From Liopterus haemorrhoidalis (Eukaryota; Arthropoda; Insecta; Coleoptera; Dytiscidae), in the NCBI GenBank assembly GCA_963971575.1, contig OZ020618.1, positions 1,862,501 through 1,926,500 of the forward strand: a stretch of 64,000 nt of DNA. The letters are read 5' to 3'. This document shows positions 1-22,945 of the stretch, in pieces. The notes beneath the pieces are model-generated. The model saw only the letters and a list, made by a program, of their open reading frames with translations. It did no database searches and was not told the DNA's origin. Position numbers and translations under genes: made by a program. Each line of letters starts with the position of its first letter. The stretch's first letter is position 1.

Positions 1-12
1 CGAAAGGGTTAA
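1..12. mobile_element. possible end of a piggyBac-like element
   Basis: The first bases read cgaaagggttaa. The AGGG-TTAA ending matches the right ends of the TTAA-flanked elements that finish at 29760 and 49531. Only the terminus is inside the window, so this is a weak call. Confidence 0.25.
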
Positions 13-517
13 AAAATCGTAGTTTAGCAAAAATACGACAATAATGGCGTATTTTGGCAGCAGTACGATAATAGATCGACAAAAAAAATGCGCCAAAATT
101 ATTTTATCCAGAGCTTAAGATCATGTAGTATTTATTTTTTATTGGGATTTTAAAAAACGTGAAGTTTTTATCCAATTTTTTTATTTAATGGACCAGTATC
201 TCTTGCTTTTCCCCAAATTTTTTAGCCCATTTTATTTATTGAATACAGTAAATATATTTGCTTTTTTAAATGTATAAAGTAGATTTTACATTATTTATCC
301 CCACTTGAAAAATATGCACTAGAGATCATTTATATCACTGTTCATCATAGCACTTATTTGATGTGAAATATAATTTCTGATTTCAAGATAATTGAGAAGT
401 AGAACATGCGCACTGGATATCTCTATACTGATTACAACTCTTTGGAGGCGGAGCTTATCTGCGCAGTTATAAATCTGCGCATGATCTGTCGCTGATAACC
501 AAGATTATTAAAGTATA
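13..517. other. non-coding AT-rich DNA
   Basis: No open frame with recognisable homology, no RNA gene and no clear repeat structure was seen in this stretch. Confidence 0.5.
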
Positions 518-1115
518 ATGGCGCGTCTACATTGAGGCAACATGGTAGCATACGACAAGTTTGACGAGACCGTCAGACCATGTCGCATTGACAAGCTAGT
601 GTCTACACCAACACTGGCAGCGTGCTACTGTTTATTGTTGCGAGATCTGTCAGTTTACAGAATAAATATGGCGGATCGCTGATGTGTTATTACATTTTAT
701 AACTATAAATAATATCAAGCTAATTTATACTATTTTATAACAAATTTTAATTCCATAACAAAAGCATAACCTTACTTAATTATGTTTATCATTATACTCT
801 ATTTTATCAAACTTATATTTACTCACTTACCTTAAATAAATTTAAGTTGCTAAATAATTTTTGTTGATACAGCAACGCTTACAACACTAGTTAATTTAAA
901 AAACAAATACTTCTATAATAACAACTATCAAATATCAAAATGGCGAACATGTGGCTTTCAGATGTGGTAGCGTGTCGCACGAACACTCTTTGATGTTTAC
1001 CCCTAAGTAACGGGAACGAGCAACATGTCGCACGGCTCCCTTCAGACCGCTGCACATTGGTAGCATGCGACATGTCGAACGGTCGCACGCCACCATGTTG
1101 CCTTGATGTAGACAC
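518..1115. mobile_element. inverted-repeat DNA element (repeat R), about 600 bp
   Basis: The left end (from 518) reads ATGGCGCGTCTACATTGAGG. The same sequence appears inverted at the right end of the second copy (ending near 5439), so the family has long terminal inverted repeats rich in ATGTCGCA and GGCAACATGG words. The right end of this copy is damaged by the insertion that starts at 1118. Bases 810-1115 align with 5129-5434. No transposase is seen; probably a non-autonomous DNA transposon. Confidence 0.6.
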
Positions 1116-1363
1116 TATAAAGGATTCCACACACCAAAGCGGCCGCGGTGGCGGCCACGGTGGCGATAATGCAGCGGCCTAACGCAACCTATACAATACA
1201 ATGAGACCACGCACATACAAGCGTTCCGGTATCTGAGAACGCCACCGACTGCAGCGTTCAGTCTAGCGATCACCAAACACTGGCGGCCAAACTCGGCAAG
1301 TTGCGTTAGGCCGCGCGATATTCATTGTTTATATACCACAGAGTGAATATATTTAAGAAAATA

Positions 1364-1530
1364 ATGTCGAAAATAGATAATTTAACAGAAAAAATCATAG
1401 ATCAGTAAAGGATCATTTAATTTTGTATGACTTAGCACATCATGATTACAAGAATATTAGGAAAACAAATAAAGTGTGGAACGAAATAGGAAAAGTTTTG
1501 GAAATTGATAGTAAAGTCTGTTCCAAACGG
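1364..1530 (+). pseudogene. MADF-domain protein fragment
   Basis: An ATG at 1364 opens a short frame (MSKIDNLTEKIIDQ). After a one-base frame slip it continues as LILYDLAHHDYKN, then KVWNEIGKVLEID. The pattern of an acidic/aromatic helix, H-x-D-Y, then W-x-E-I matches the MADF DNA-binding domain. The nested MITE at 1515 cuts it off. It is too short and frameshifted to be functional. The identification rests on motif recognition alone. Confidence 0.5.
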
Positions 1531-1916
1531 TTAGGCGGAACTAGATTTTGCAATATAGTTACTTTCATCGTTTAAATCATGCTTTTCAGCCGTTTTGTTT
1601 AAGCTTTGTAAATCATACTTACAACAAACATTTTTTGGTTAAGGTTAATATCATTTTAAAATGTCATTTTCTTTATATTTTGATTTTTTGTGTCATTCTT
1701 AATACAAATATCCCATTTATTTATTTTTTGTCATTAAAATATGTAAGAAAATTAATTTAAGTTTGACATATGTCATTCGTTTCCATGGTTTCATTGTTGG
1801 AATTTTAAATTTTGACATTCCAACGTGAAAAATGAAATAACCCAAGCAAGGTCCCTTTTCCAACCTAAAAGAACGAAATTCTCATTTAGTTCCGCCTAAC
1901 CGTTTGAAACAGACTG
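1515..1916. mobile_element. MITE with TIR AGTCTGTTCCAAACGGTTA, about 400 bp, copy 1
   Basis: Terminal inverted repeats of about 30 bp (AGTCTGTTCCAAACGGTTAG at the left, its inverse at 1887-1916) enclose an AT-rich core. A second copy at 27405-27811 is closely similar along its whole length. Its TA-flanked ends suggest a Tc1/mariner-type mover. The longest open frame (1548-1760) is low-complexity and not credible as a gene. Confidence 0.75.
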
Positions 1917-2107
1917 TGAGTAGATTATTATTTTTCCTCTACATACAATTAATTATTCTATTGTATTCTCGCAATCAATATTATCATAGAACTATATACC
2001 GTGATTCACTAACTGATCGCTACCGCCACTCCCACCGCGTTAGTGTGAGGAGACCTGATCGCTACCGTGGCCGCCACCGCGGCCGGTTTGGTGTGTGGAA
2101 TCCTTTA

Positions 2108-2275
2108 CGGGGCATACGTACGCGGGTTTCTTTCAATTTTCACCTTTTTATGCAAATCAGCAAAGCATCGATTTGGTATTTAATACTTAAAAATGAGAAC
2201 GTTTGAATATAGAGATAATTGGGTTCAAACATTACGAAGATCATTGTTTTATACAGTGCTGGAGGTCAAACAGAA
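2108..2275. repeat. right-hand part of repeat R, copy 1
   Basis: This matches 5440-5605 closely and ends in CAGTGCTGGAGGTCAA. It is the continuation of the repeat that was split by the MADF element. Confidence 0.7.
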
Positions 2276-2892
2276 AAAAAAAAAACATAACCATAACAAC
2301 AAAAACATAACCTCAAATTTACCGCTATAGAGAGATATATCTGGCTGTAGCTTAAAGAAAAATTTAAGGATTTATTTAACGTTAAATGGTGACCGTAATT
2401 GCACTTCACGCTAAAGCCTGTGACCTTCACATTTAAAGAGCTTACATATTTAACTGAAATGACCATAATCGCACCATAAGTCATGTATCTTTATATTTAT
2501 TTAACCGTCTCTACCTGCAAACTTTTTAATTTTATCCGCCAGTGCGTTTTTTTCTGACCTGAAACTTATCTTGATTTCAGAAATTTAAATATTCATGTTC
2601 CTTAGACTTTTTGTGTAGAAAAAACAAAAGTTTATTTATATGCATTTAACTAATAAGAAGCGTGAGTTTTAAAGATGGATTTGGAAAGATTTGGCTTTAG
2701 TAAAAAGACTGATTCACAAAAATTGTCACTCATACGACATGAACAAGCCTTCTAACTAAATAGTTATAGAATCTAAGATTATTATAACACAATCAGGAAA
2801 AATAGATGTGTTGAGTACGTCTCGGAGATTGAAAACGTATGTTTACTATCGGAAATAAGATAATATAATCAGATACTTTTATCCAATATACC
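2276..2892. other. non-coding AT-rich DNA
   Basis: No gene, RNA or repeat is supported here. Confidence 0.5.
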
Positions 2893-3412
2893 CGAAACAA
2901 TTGGCATTTATACTAAAACTGCTAATTAATAACGAATCCTGTCAGGAACACCCAAATATCGATAAATATCGAACATCGAATACTTCCGAATTTTGTCCGA
3001 AAAGTTACAAAACCGCATCCGACACCCGAAACAAAGTCCGAAACAATTGGTATTTATACTAAAACTGCTAATTAATAACGAATCCTGTCGAGAACACCCA
3101 AATATGTTCGAATACTTCCGAATTTTGTCCGAAAAGTTACAAAACCGCATCCGACACCCGAAACAAAGTCCGAAACAATTGGTATTTATACTAAAACTGC
3201 TAATTAATAACGAATCCTGTCGAGAACACCCAAATATGTTCGAATACTTCCGAATTTTGTCCGAAAAGTTACAAAACCGCATCAGACACCCGAAACAATT
3301 GGTATTTATACTAAAACTGCTAATTAATAACGAATCCTGTCGGGAACACCCAAATATATTCGAATACTTCCGAATTTTGTCCGAAAAGCTACAAAACCGC
3401 ATCCGACACAGT
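2893..3412. repeat. tandem array of 120-148-bp units
   Basis: Four head-to-tail units each contain GGTATTTATACTAAAACTGC and GAACACCCAAATAT. Unit starts are near 2901, 3049, 3181 and 3301. The last unit lacks a 12-bp AAAGTCCGAAAC block and the first has extra GATAAATATCG sequence. Frames are open on both strands across the array (152 and 158 codons), but this follows from the repeat periodicity and is not evidence of a gene. Confidence 0.85.
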
Positions 3413-4435
3413 CGAGTATGTATTGGTTATACAGAATTATTCGAAGATTGACATAACACCCCCAAATTTTGTTCAAATTTTCCAAAACAGTATTCGATAC
3501 ACTCGAGTAGGTATTAAGTTGTTGTACAGATACGTTCGAAGAATTTCTAATTCGGTCAGAAAGCCGAATCTTCCCGAATATCTTCGATTTTGGCCGAAAT
3601 ATCCAAAACTGTGTCCGATACATTCGAGTATGTTTTGAATGTTTTACGGAAATGTCCGAAAAAATAACGAAACCTTTCGGGAATGTTCGAATCTTGTGGA
3701 ATACCTTCAAATTTTGTCTGAAATATTCGAAAACGTACAAAGTAAGTACAAATACGTCAGAGTGCAATCGAAACCTTTCGGGAAAACCCGAATCTTATCA
3801 AATACCTCCGAAATTTGTCCGAAACACGCCAAGGAGTTTTTGAAACACGATTATTTTTTAGTTGTTATACGAAAATGTTAATAAACTATGTCGGGAACAC
3901 CTGAATCTGGTTAAATACAATCGAATTTTGTCGGAAATACCCGAAGCAGTGTCCGAAGTTATCGAGTGTGTTTTTTTTGTTGTTCGGTAACGTTCGACGT
4001 TATCCGAAAACTTTCGGGAACTACCGAATTTTGCGCGAAATACCCGAAACAGTACCCGTGGCTACCGAGAATGTTTTATTTGATGTATGAAAATGTCTGA
4101 AGTTGTACGAAAACTTTCGGGAGTGACATAATCTTTTCGAATTCCATCGAATTTTGTCCGTAATACCCCAAACAGTATCCGTGGCTACCGAGTTTGTTTT
4201 GTTTAATGTCCGAAGTTGTACGAAAATTTTCGGGAATGTCCGAATTGTATCGAATACCACCGAATTTTGTCCGAAATGCCCGAAACATTGTTCGAAGGTT
4301 CCGAGTTTGTTTTGTTTGATGTACGGAAACGTCCGAAGTTGTACGAAAACTTTCGGAAACGTTCGAATGTTGTCGAAAACCTTCGAATTTTGTGGGAAAT
4401 ACTTGAAACAATCTCCGAGACTCTCTTCACCATTA
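3413..4435. repeat. diverged CGAA-rich continuation of the tandem array
   Basis: Words such as CGAATTTTGTCCGAAATACC, ACTTTCGGGAA and GAAGTTGTACGAAAA recur about every 60-130 bp with many substitutions. It looks like an older, unhomogenised flank of the array at 2893-3412. Several 60-110-codon frames on both strands are repeat artefacts. Confidence 0.7.
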
Positions 4436-5128
4436 AATTATAATTTTCAGGGTGACAATTTTTAAACTGAACACGGGGTTGATAAACGATGATTTTTTAT
4501 AAAAATATATAAAATTGTATGTAATTTTAAAAAGCATTACGTGTTGATTCTAATATATTTTCTTACTATCTTCCACCTTGTTTTTATGATGAAAAAAAAT
4601 CCTTCCTAATTGTATATGTATAATGAATGTTACACATTATGTATAGAGTTGCATAAAGGTCGGGTTACACTTATTTTAAGACCGTGTTACACGGGCTTAA
4701 ACAGGAACACCATTTTTTTTCAGCAACTCTGAAGTATGAAAGAATCTTTTGCAATATCACTGTAGTTGTTACCATCTGTATTTTTTTTCAAAATTTTCAG
4801 TATTTTCATATTTAACAACTGTAAAGTAAGATCTTTTTTCAACTGCTTAAAAATGAAAGCGAAATATACAAAAAAGATCAACTTTTAGATAAAACCATTT
4901 AAGTCGATCGTCTGTGACAGCTCAAAACATTCGTACTCCCCTCCCCAATTAAAATTAACAACTGCAATCAGGAGCGCAACCAGAAATTTAGCAGGGGTGG
5001 TGCAATTAAAAGAAAAAAAGGGGGGTGCAACTAAAATAAAGAGAAAACATTGGATTACGTTACTCCCATTTCAAGCTCGAGCGTTGTACGGGTAACTTTA
5101 CTGGCTTTAGTTTAATTTTATGAAAACT
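4436..5128. other. non-coding DNA
   Basis: AT-rich. The word CAGGAGCGCAACCAGAAATT near 4969 resembles one end of a hAT element, but no partner end was found. Confidence 0.4.
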
Positions 5129-5605
5129 TATATTTACTCACTTACCTTAAATAAATTTAAGATGCTAAATAATTTTTGTTGATACAGTAACGCTTACAAC
5201 ACTAGTTAATTTAAAAAATAAATGCTTACTATACTATAATAACAACTATCAAATATCAAAATGTTGAACATGTGGCTTTCAGATCTGGTAGCGCGTCGTA
5301 CGAACACTTTGATGTTTACCGCCAAGCAACGGGAACGAGCAACATGTCGCACGGCTCCCATCAGACCGCTGCACATTGGAAGCATGCGACATATCGAACG
5401 GTCGCACGCCACCATGTTGCCTCGATGTAGACGCGCCATTACGGGGCATACTTACGCGGGTTCAATTCCTTTCAATTTTCACCTCTTTATACTAATCAGC
5501 ATCGATTTGGTTTTTAATACTTAAAAATGAGAACGTTTTAATATAGAGATAATAGGGTTGCAACATCACGATGATCATGGTTTTATACAGTGCTGGAGGT
5601 CAAAA
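5129..5605. mobile_element. repeat R, copy 2 (left-truncated, uninterrupted)
   Basis: Aligns with 810-1115 plus 2108-2275 and shows the pre-insertion state of that locus. The terminal inverted repeat ends near 5439 (GATGTAGACGCGCCAT). Overlapping 77-87-codon frames on both strands are not preserved in copy 1 and are not called as genes. Confidence 0.7.
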
Positions 5606-6018
5606 AACTGTCCTGTTCGATATTAGAGGACTTATCACACTAACCTTTGTATCATAGTTTTGAATTTGTCAAAAAAAAGACGATCGCCTTAATGGATTAA
5701 CACAGGTACCAAGAAAGATATTAAAGGACTTTTAGGATAGTAATTATTGTTATTATCTAGTTTTAAATTATTTTATCAGCTAAAAATATGGGATTATCAT
5801 GAAAACGGCAAGCGATAGAAATTCATTTTGGAGACAAATATTGTCTGTATTATTTTAGATTAATTGAAATAGTTTAATGAAATATATTTTTTTAAATTTA
5901 TTTTATATCGTCCTATTTCTGCAACGAGGATGAGGGGTGAATCTAGTGCAATATTGTTCAGTCTGATTTAGGTGTTCGACTGATATAGACGCGTTTTCAT
6001 AGCACTGTTTTTGTAACC

Positions 6019-6529
6019 ATGGAAGACGCAGCAAAATCTCAAAGAGCAATAATTTTCTTTTTGTGGAAAAAAGGTGTGAAAACATCAGAAATTATTCAGC
6101 GTCTGCAAGGAGTATTTGGTGAGTCTGCAGAATCCAAAATTACTGTTTATCGATGGATCGATCGTTTCAAAACCGGTAGAACATCACTAGAAAACGATCC
6201 ACGCAGTGGGCGCCCAAGCACGTCGGTAAATGAAAGAAACATTACTACCGGCGAAGACCTACTGAAAGAGGACAGGCGAATGACTATTCGTCAAATTAGT
6301 GTGTGCCTAGGGATAGGTACACGACAAGTTCATGACATCTTGCATGATTGTTTGGGCGTTAGCAAGGTTTCACCGCGCTGGGTGCCAAGGCTGTTGGGAC
6401 CAGAACAGAAACTCAATAGGAAAGTTCTTTGAGGACGGCTTAAAAAAAATAGTTTATCGTTGGGATAAATGTATTCAGTTAAATGGAGATTATGTTGAAA
6501 AACTACATTATAATATTGACGAAAATTAA
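6019..6529 (+). pseudogene. internally deleted mariner transposase
   Basis: The ATG at 6019 opens 137 codons holding the mariner N-terminal helix-turn-helix region: WKKGVKTSEI, VYRWIDRFKTGR and DPRSGRPSTS (residues about 15-66), then a second helical region ending VSPRWVPRLLGPEQK. The frame stops at 6432. One frame away, 6422-6529 encodes the family's C-terminus (FFEDGLKK, RWDKCIQLNGDYVEK). The whole catalytic domain with its DD34D aspartates, about 170 residues, is missing. A TIR-like ACGAGGGATGTTTCC is inverted near 6565-6585, but its left partner is unclear. Non-functional. Confidence 0.85.
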
Positions 6530-6585
6530 CAAAATAATAAAAATTACAGCTAAATTCCCAGAACTTTGGAAACATCCCTCGTATA

Positions 6586-7387
6586 AAGCAACATGTTTTT
6601 AATAGTCGTAGAAAAAAATACGTTTTCTTAATACAGTGTGAGAATAAAAGTCTTGACGATTAAAAGAACGAGCAAAATTAATTTTTTTAAAATCATTTTG
6701 GTGCGATTTTGTTAACAAACTTTAGTTTTTTCATTTATTAAATTCCTGTGAAACTCACTGGGTTCCCAATTACTGTCAGGGCGCCTTGCTGCCTAAGAAG
6801 TGTAAAAGGCTCCTAAAGCATTACAATAGAAATCAGCATTCCAATTCGGTGAAACTACTATGGGTACGTTTATGGTCTAGTAATTGCCGTTTTTTTGATA
6901 ATTTCTCCCGTATTTTATGTTTTAATGTCTATATTATTTCAAATATTCGAATCATAATATAGACCCATATATCAGAATGAATGTTTTAGATAATAATATA
7001 AACATTTTTTAATAAAGATATTTAAAAATTATTTCGAGTGAATTTATAAAATTTAGTTATTTTTTTCAGGGCTAAAACAAAATGAGGATTGACTCCAGCT
7101 TACAATAGAGGAATAATTTCACGTATTCAGGCATTATTGTAAAAATTGGTAATATTTTTAAAATACTATTTAAAAAAAAAACAATAATGCGAAGACAATC
7201 TAACTCAAAAATAAATTAAAATAGGTCGCTTGCGTCTACAAATACATATAAATAGTCTTAAGGGAAATTTTATTTCAGATTGTTAGTTTTGTATGAGAAA
7301 TGTTGAGAACTATGGTGTTTACTTTGTCCGCATTGGTCTCGGCGACAAACTGACCGTTGCGGGCAAACTTACGCTTTTTAATGATAA
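6586..7387. other. non-coding AT-rich DNA
   Basis: Nothing supportable seen. Confidence 0.4.
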
Positions 7388-7797
7388 GCGTCCACTAAAC
7401 CGCACCGCCTAGAAAACTGACACTGCAGTCTACGCCTAAAATTATGTCTTACTGTTTTTTAAGTGAGAGTGCGTCTACCAGCTCGCGCTACAAGCATTGC
7501 ATTTCCGCAATTGCGGTCAGCATTCTCGACGAAGAATATCTTTGTGTGTACTGCTTGATGATCTTACGTCATACTCGAATTTATACCTTAGCGCAAGCGT
7601 AGTAGCTTCGACCAAGCTGGTGATAATAGGTCTGTTCGTTGTGTTCTTTATTATGGTCAAACCCAAACGCAGAGTTAGTAGGAGTGCGATAAAATACCTG
7701 CTGTTGCGTCTGACAATAATAAACCGTTAGAAATGGCTCTACGAATTAAGCTCTAAACAAAACAGTCACTATATTTGCAGTGCGGATTAGTGGACGC
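7388..7797. mobile_element. 410-bp inverted-repeat element
   Basis: GCGTCCACTAAACCGCAC at 7388-7405 faces GTGCGGATTAGTGGACGC at 7780-7797 as its near-perfect inverse (one mismatch). The interior is GC-richer than its surroundings. A 77-codon frame at 7497-7730 has no recognised domain. Superfamily undetermined. Confidence 0.6.
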
Positions 7798-9767
7798 ATT
7801 CACAAAAAAAACATGCGCTGTCTGCCATGCAGCCTACTGGACGCGTATATGTCAAAAGCATTTTTGTTGAAATAGTATTTTAAAATTATTACCTTTGTTT
7901 ATTTTTTCTACAAAATTTTATGTAAATGTTATTTTACATATTTATATTTAAATAATTTTGTAATATTATCTATGATTAAAAATTAAAATTATTTTTATTG
8001 TTTTCTTATAACGCCTTAAATACTTAAAATTCTTTCATTTACTACTAGTGTCAATCTTCAAAAAATGTTATAGGAAATTTGGAGACATTAAAAAAGGTAG
8101 GAAAGGTGAAATAGAAGAATGGGGGGGAAGGTAAACTACCACTTAGTTGACAAGTGATTTTATATCTTATGGTTCATGTAATAATGGTTTAAGATTTATT
8201 GTCTAAATTATTATTTTTAATATATAGTCTAGTCATTTAGATGGGCTGCGTTAGACGCAAATAGCCTTTGTTGCTGTGCGCCAAAAATTTCAACTAACTA
8301 ACTAATAATGGTTTAAGCGGGGGGATGAAAATCATAGCACATAATTCATAATTATCGGACTCAGTTTTGACAAAAAAATAATATTGTTTCCAATTTGTTC
8401 AAAAATGTTTTTCTAGATTAATTTGTGCCGGCGAAGTCCAAAAATCATTTTCATCCCTGTGCCTATATACTCTGTAACAGTTTATTCGTCAAATAAACAT
8501 TTTTTCGTAAAATACACGATTTTTTCGATTTCTGGCTATTTTCAAGAATTTTTAAGGTGGTATACCCTTATGGTTATTTTCAATTTTTGGCGTTTACAAG
8601 GGTGTTATTATGACATATGCCAAATGGATCGACATTTTAAAAAAGTGACATTTTTTAATACCAACATGACAATTTCATACATGCAAACTATTCAAAACAA
8701 AATTTCCTCTTAGTTTGTTCTTACAAAAGGGAAAAGCTTATATGTAGATTTCAAATTTTAAATCCGCAGTTTTCTATATAAACCATTTTGAAATAATTTT
8801 TGAAAATTGCCAAATAAAATATATATTTCCAGAGTTCTATCGGGATATGTGCAGTTAAAAATGAAAAATTTGTAATTTTTAGCATTTTTTAAATAGGCCG
8901 TAATAAAAAATGGCCTGTAAAAATAAGGCCCCAAATTTTTTGTAGATTAAATAAGATATGACAAATTCAATAATTCAAACCCCAAGTATCTATTTATAGC
9001 CCTTTTTGAGTTATGATTTTTTAAATGGTATTATAGCTAAGAAAAATCTCCGGGGATTTTTCTGACCCTAAAGGGAGCCCTTCTGGGTAATCTTTTGGAT
9101 TCAACATTGTTTATGTGTCTCAGTGCCTAAAATAAATCGAATCAAAGTGATGATCAAAAAAAAAAAGGAAAAAACCAGGCTACTTCCAGGGCCAGTCCGG
9201 CCCTGCGTTTTTGATTTACACCAGGCCGTGCCGAGCTATTTTATCACATGAAAAATTTAATCTTCTAAAAAACAAAATCAGCTCGCTTCTTTTTATCGAA
9301 GTCCGATTGAGAGTCACTGGTATAGTCTGTCATTTTAGTAAACAGTCTCGTGGACTTGCTCACGCGAATTTAGAACGTAGTCCAAATTGATTTGTTAGGG
9401 ATATTTATATTTTTAATATTATCAACATGTTATCAGTATGTCGTGGTCTTGAGATGTGGTATGGTATCATAACCAAAGAATGTTTCTTCTAAAATTTTTT
9501 AATAAAAACATATAAATAAAGTGCCTAGTTATTAAAAAATCACTATTAAAACAATCAAATAACTTTAATCCATGCGTGAAGTAGTAGAATTTATGTGCCA
9601 TATGCACTCAATAATTTTAAATCAAAATTTTAATCATATATATATGTCAATGATAACACCAACGTAAAATGTATTTAATAATTTAATAAAAACGTAATTT
9701 ATGTTCGTAATGTAGTTGAAACTATATATTTTGTATGTGTAAATAGACTATATTTTAATATAACGTG
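7798..9767. other. non-coding DNA upstream of RSPRY1
   Basis: AT-rich. Positions 8232-8312 resemble the 3' tail of a non-LTR retrotransposon (GGGCTGCGTTAGACGCAAAT, then AACTAACTAACTA), which recurs at 54333-54405. A short GC-rich CCAGGGCCAGTCCGGCCCTG lies near 9187. The RSPRY1 promoter and 5' UTR must be in or upstream of this stretch, but no core element could be assigned. Confidence 0.4.
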
Positions 9768-20687
<10,920 letters not shown>

Positions 20688-20976
20688 CAACAGTTTTATT
20701 GTAAGCTAGTTATAATTTTAAAAAGATTTATTAATAGAAGCTGAGTTAAAAACTACAAAAGTTAGAAAAAAACAGCAGACGTCAATTTCATTTTAAACTT
20801 ACGATTTATTGTGGCTGACAAATAATGATGTACAAAAGCCTAAGACATGTAATATTTGCCACTGAAATATGTACAGATAATATATTTACAATTATTTATT
20901 GGCTCGGCCTAGAAATCAACTCACTTTATCAGTAATACGACAAATTTTTCAATATTTTCATTATACATTACGTGGA
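20688..20976. other. RSPRY1 3' flank
   Basis: AT-rich 3' UTR candidate. No AATAAA occurs close to the stop codon; the first ones downstream are near 21208 and 21898, so the poly(A) site is unresolved. Confidence 0.4.
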
Positions 20977-21112
20977 GTGGGTTCGGGAAGCAAGCTTGGA
21001 GTGTTCCGAGTCATTCCAGATCATTCGAGGAAACACGTTTAGGCCTTTTCTCGAACGCTTTGTAGCTAAACAGAGTAACTCGAAGCTCTTTGAGATTGCT
21101 TCCCGAACCCAC
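20977..21112. mobile_element. 136-bp MITE-like inverted-repeat element
   Basis: GTGGGTTCGGGAAGCAAGCT faces GATTGCTTCCCGAACCCAC. The interior has several TTC-GAA type pairs. No coding. Confidence 0.6.
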
Positions 21113-21191
21113 CTGTGTCAGCATACTAAAATTTGGTGTGGTATATTTCAATTTCTACCGAACTGACTCATTAATTCGAAACCATAAACTC

Positions 21192-21733
21192 AGCAGACGG
21201 TATTGAGAATAAACATTACCTATAGAGGCGCTGTTGTCGCTTACAAAATGGCGATTGGAATTGAGAAGTGACATTACCGTAGGCGGCGCTGTAATTCATG
21301 GCAAAATGGCTGAATTGTCTAGTATTCAGCTGTCAATATGCTAACAGGGAACAGGTTAATTTAAGCACAGTACATTTTTATTTTATGAAAATGTTTCTAT
21401 CGACGTTCTAACAAAAAATCAACACCAGATATCTAATAATTTCAAACAGTACTACAGTCGCGTAGTACAATATTTGACCACCAGATTGCGTATCCGAGCG
21501 TGTCCGTTCTCAATAGGATATTTTTGACATTTGCCATTTGATACACAACAATTCATATTGCAGTTAATTTTCTGTTGCGATTTTAAAGACATTTTATTAA
21601 AGTATTCCTCACTTTAACACATACAAACAATGCAATGAAATGAACCACATTTAACATAATCCTATTCCGTTAAGTTCCAAAATATACCGCTAGGTGTCAC
21701 TTCAGTTATTGTCAGTTCTCAATACCGGTATAT
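21192..21733. mobile_element. inverted-repeat element with GGTATTGAGAA ends
   Basis: GACGGTATTGAGAATAAACA at the left faces TCAGTTCTCAATACCGGTA at the right. A sub-terminal ATTGAGAA...ACATTACC...GGCGCTGT block is duplicated at the left. The right end is related to sequence flanking the insertion at 54868. Confidence 0.5.
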
Positions 21734-22126
21734 TTAGCACACCAACCACACTTCTTTTTCTGGCATATGTTCCACGTAGGAGAACCTATTACTGTATTTT
21801 AGTTTGTATTGATAATTGTACAAATATTTTATATTTTTTTACTCTGTATTCATAATTTTAAACTGATTTTTATTTATTAGTTATCTTTTTTATTTTGGAA
21901 TAAAATTTATCGCATTATTCGTAAAGTGAGAGTGTATAATGTGCATATCGCTGTTTGTATATCATTTTAATTATGCAAAATATTGTTAGAAACAGATTTA
22001 ATCTATTTTTGTTTTATAATTATGCTAAAAACTATTTATTGGACAAAAAATAATGTAAAAAAAAAAATTATTCATCTATTAAAAGTTATTTACTGTTAAT
22101 TAATTATTTTATTATCCTTAAATTGT

Positions 22127-22945
22127 AGGGATTTGCAGCTAAGCACCCTACCATCTGGTGAGCGTTTCATGAACTTGTGTACATCAGATAACATTTCGTT
22201 TTGTGTATTGGTTTTGTATGAAGTTTGTTTTTAAAGTTTTATTATAATCATTGAAAAATGTATAATACATATTGTTGTGTGCCTATGTGCAATTCATTGA
22301 AAAGAAGAATCCCGGAAATATCGTTTCATTTGTTTCCACCAATATCAGACACCGTACGGTTCGAAACAAAATTGGGAAAGCAAGAGGTTAGGAATCGACG
22401 CGATGTTTAGATAAACAATTTAAAAATTGGAAAAAAAGTGAGCCCTTATATCAAAGTTTTCTCATTATATTTTAATGATAGTGACTACAAAAAATATTTT
22501 CAATTTTGTATTTATTATCGCATATCTTGAAAATTCCTGTTATTGTGTGTGGGTTTGTAATGCACAAGTCTCTAGGCATAATGCATAAATCTTTATGAAC
22601 TCTCTGTTTTTTTCAGTGACTCCACACAATATTATATGCCCAGCATTGTAGATTTCTACCCCTTGGTAAACAACACGGGAATTATTATTTCCCCCAATAT
22701 AGTTAAAATAATCGACAATGGAAAACCGCCATAACTTAAAACCAGATCACAAAATGTAGTATTTTAGATGTTTACAAGTAATGTCACTTCACAAAATCAG
22801 AAAATCCCAAACAATTATTTATTTTTTGTCGTTTTTTGATACACTTTTTGCTATTATTTACTAGTAAATGTCAAGTGGTATCTGATTTAGAATGGTTTCA
22901 AAAAAATCCGCGTGGCGCTACGATCTTAAAATTTTTCCCCTATAG
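22127..22945. mobile_element. second P-like (THAP) transposon relic
   Basis: The right end (reverse strand CTATAGGGGAAAAATTTTAA then GATCGTAGCGCC) matches the right end at 19820-19849. The left end TGTAGGGATTTGCAGCTAAG is weaker. It carries a THAP-domain start at 22258. Confidence 0.5.
22258..22410 (+). pseudogene. THAP-domain N-terminal fragment
   Basis: A 50-codon frame begins MYNTYCCVPMCNSLKRRIPE, followed by ISFHLFPPISD. The C-x4-C pair with F-H-x-F-P is typical of the first half of a THAP zinc finger. It stops at 22408-22410 before the C-x2-H half. Confidence 0.55.

Larger units (their letters stand above)
1118..2107. mobile_element. DNA transposon with about 50-bp GC-rich inverted repeats and a MADF relic
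   Basis: The ends AAAGGATTCCACACACCAAA and its inverse TTTGGTGTGTGGAATCCTTT are followed inward by the same CGGCCGCGGTGGCGGCCACG block on each side, giving about 50 bp of near-perfect inverted repeat. A second inverted pair, GCGGCCTAACGCAAC, lies at 1174-1188 and 1300-1314. The element interrupts repeat R: its second copy at 5129-5605 lacks this insert. It carries a MADF-domain fragment, typical of the accessory protein of PIF/Harbinger transposons, so that superfamily is the best guess. A separate MITE is nested at 1515-1916. Confidence 0.7.

Noticed and set aside
2926..3451. 152- and 158-codon open frames on opposite strands
   Set aside because: Both lie in a tandem array whose unit lengths are close to multiples of three and which has few stops; the peptides are pure repeats and show no domain.
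5206..5524. 77- and 87-codon frames in repeat R copy 2
   Set aside because: They overlap on opposite strands, are disrupted in copy 1 and have no recognised domain.
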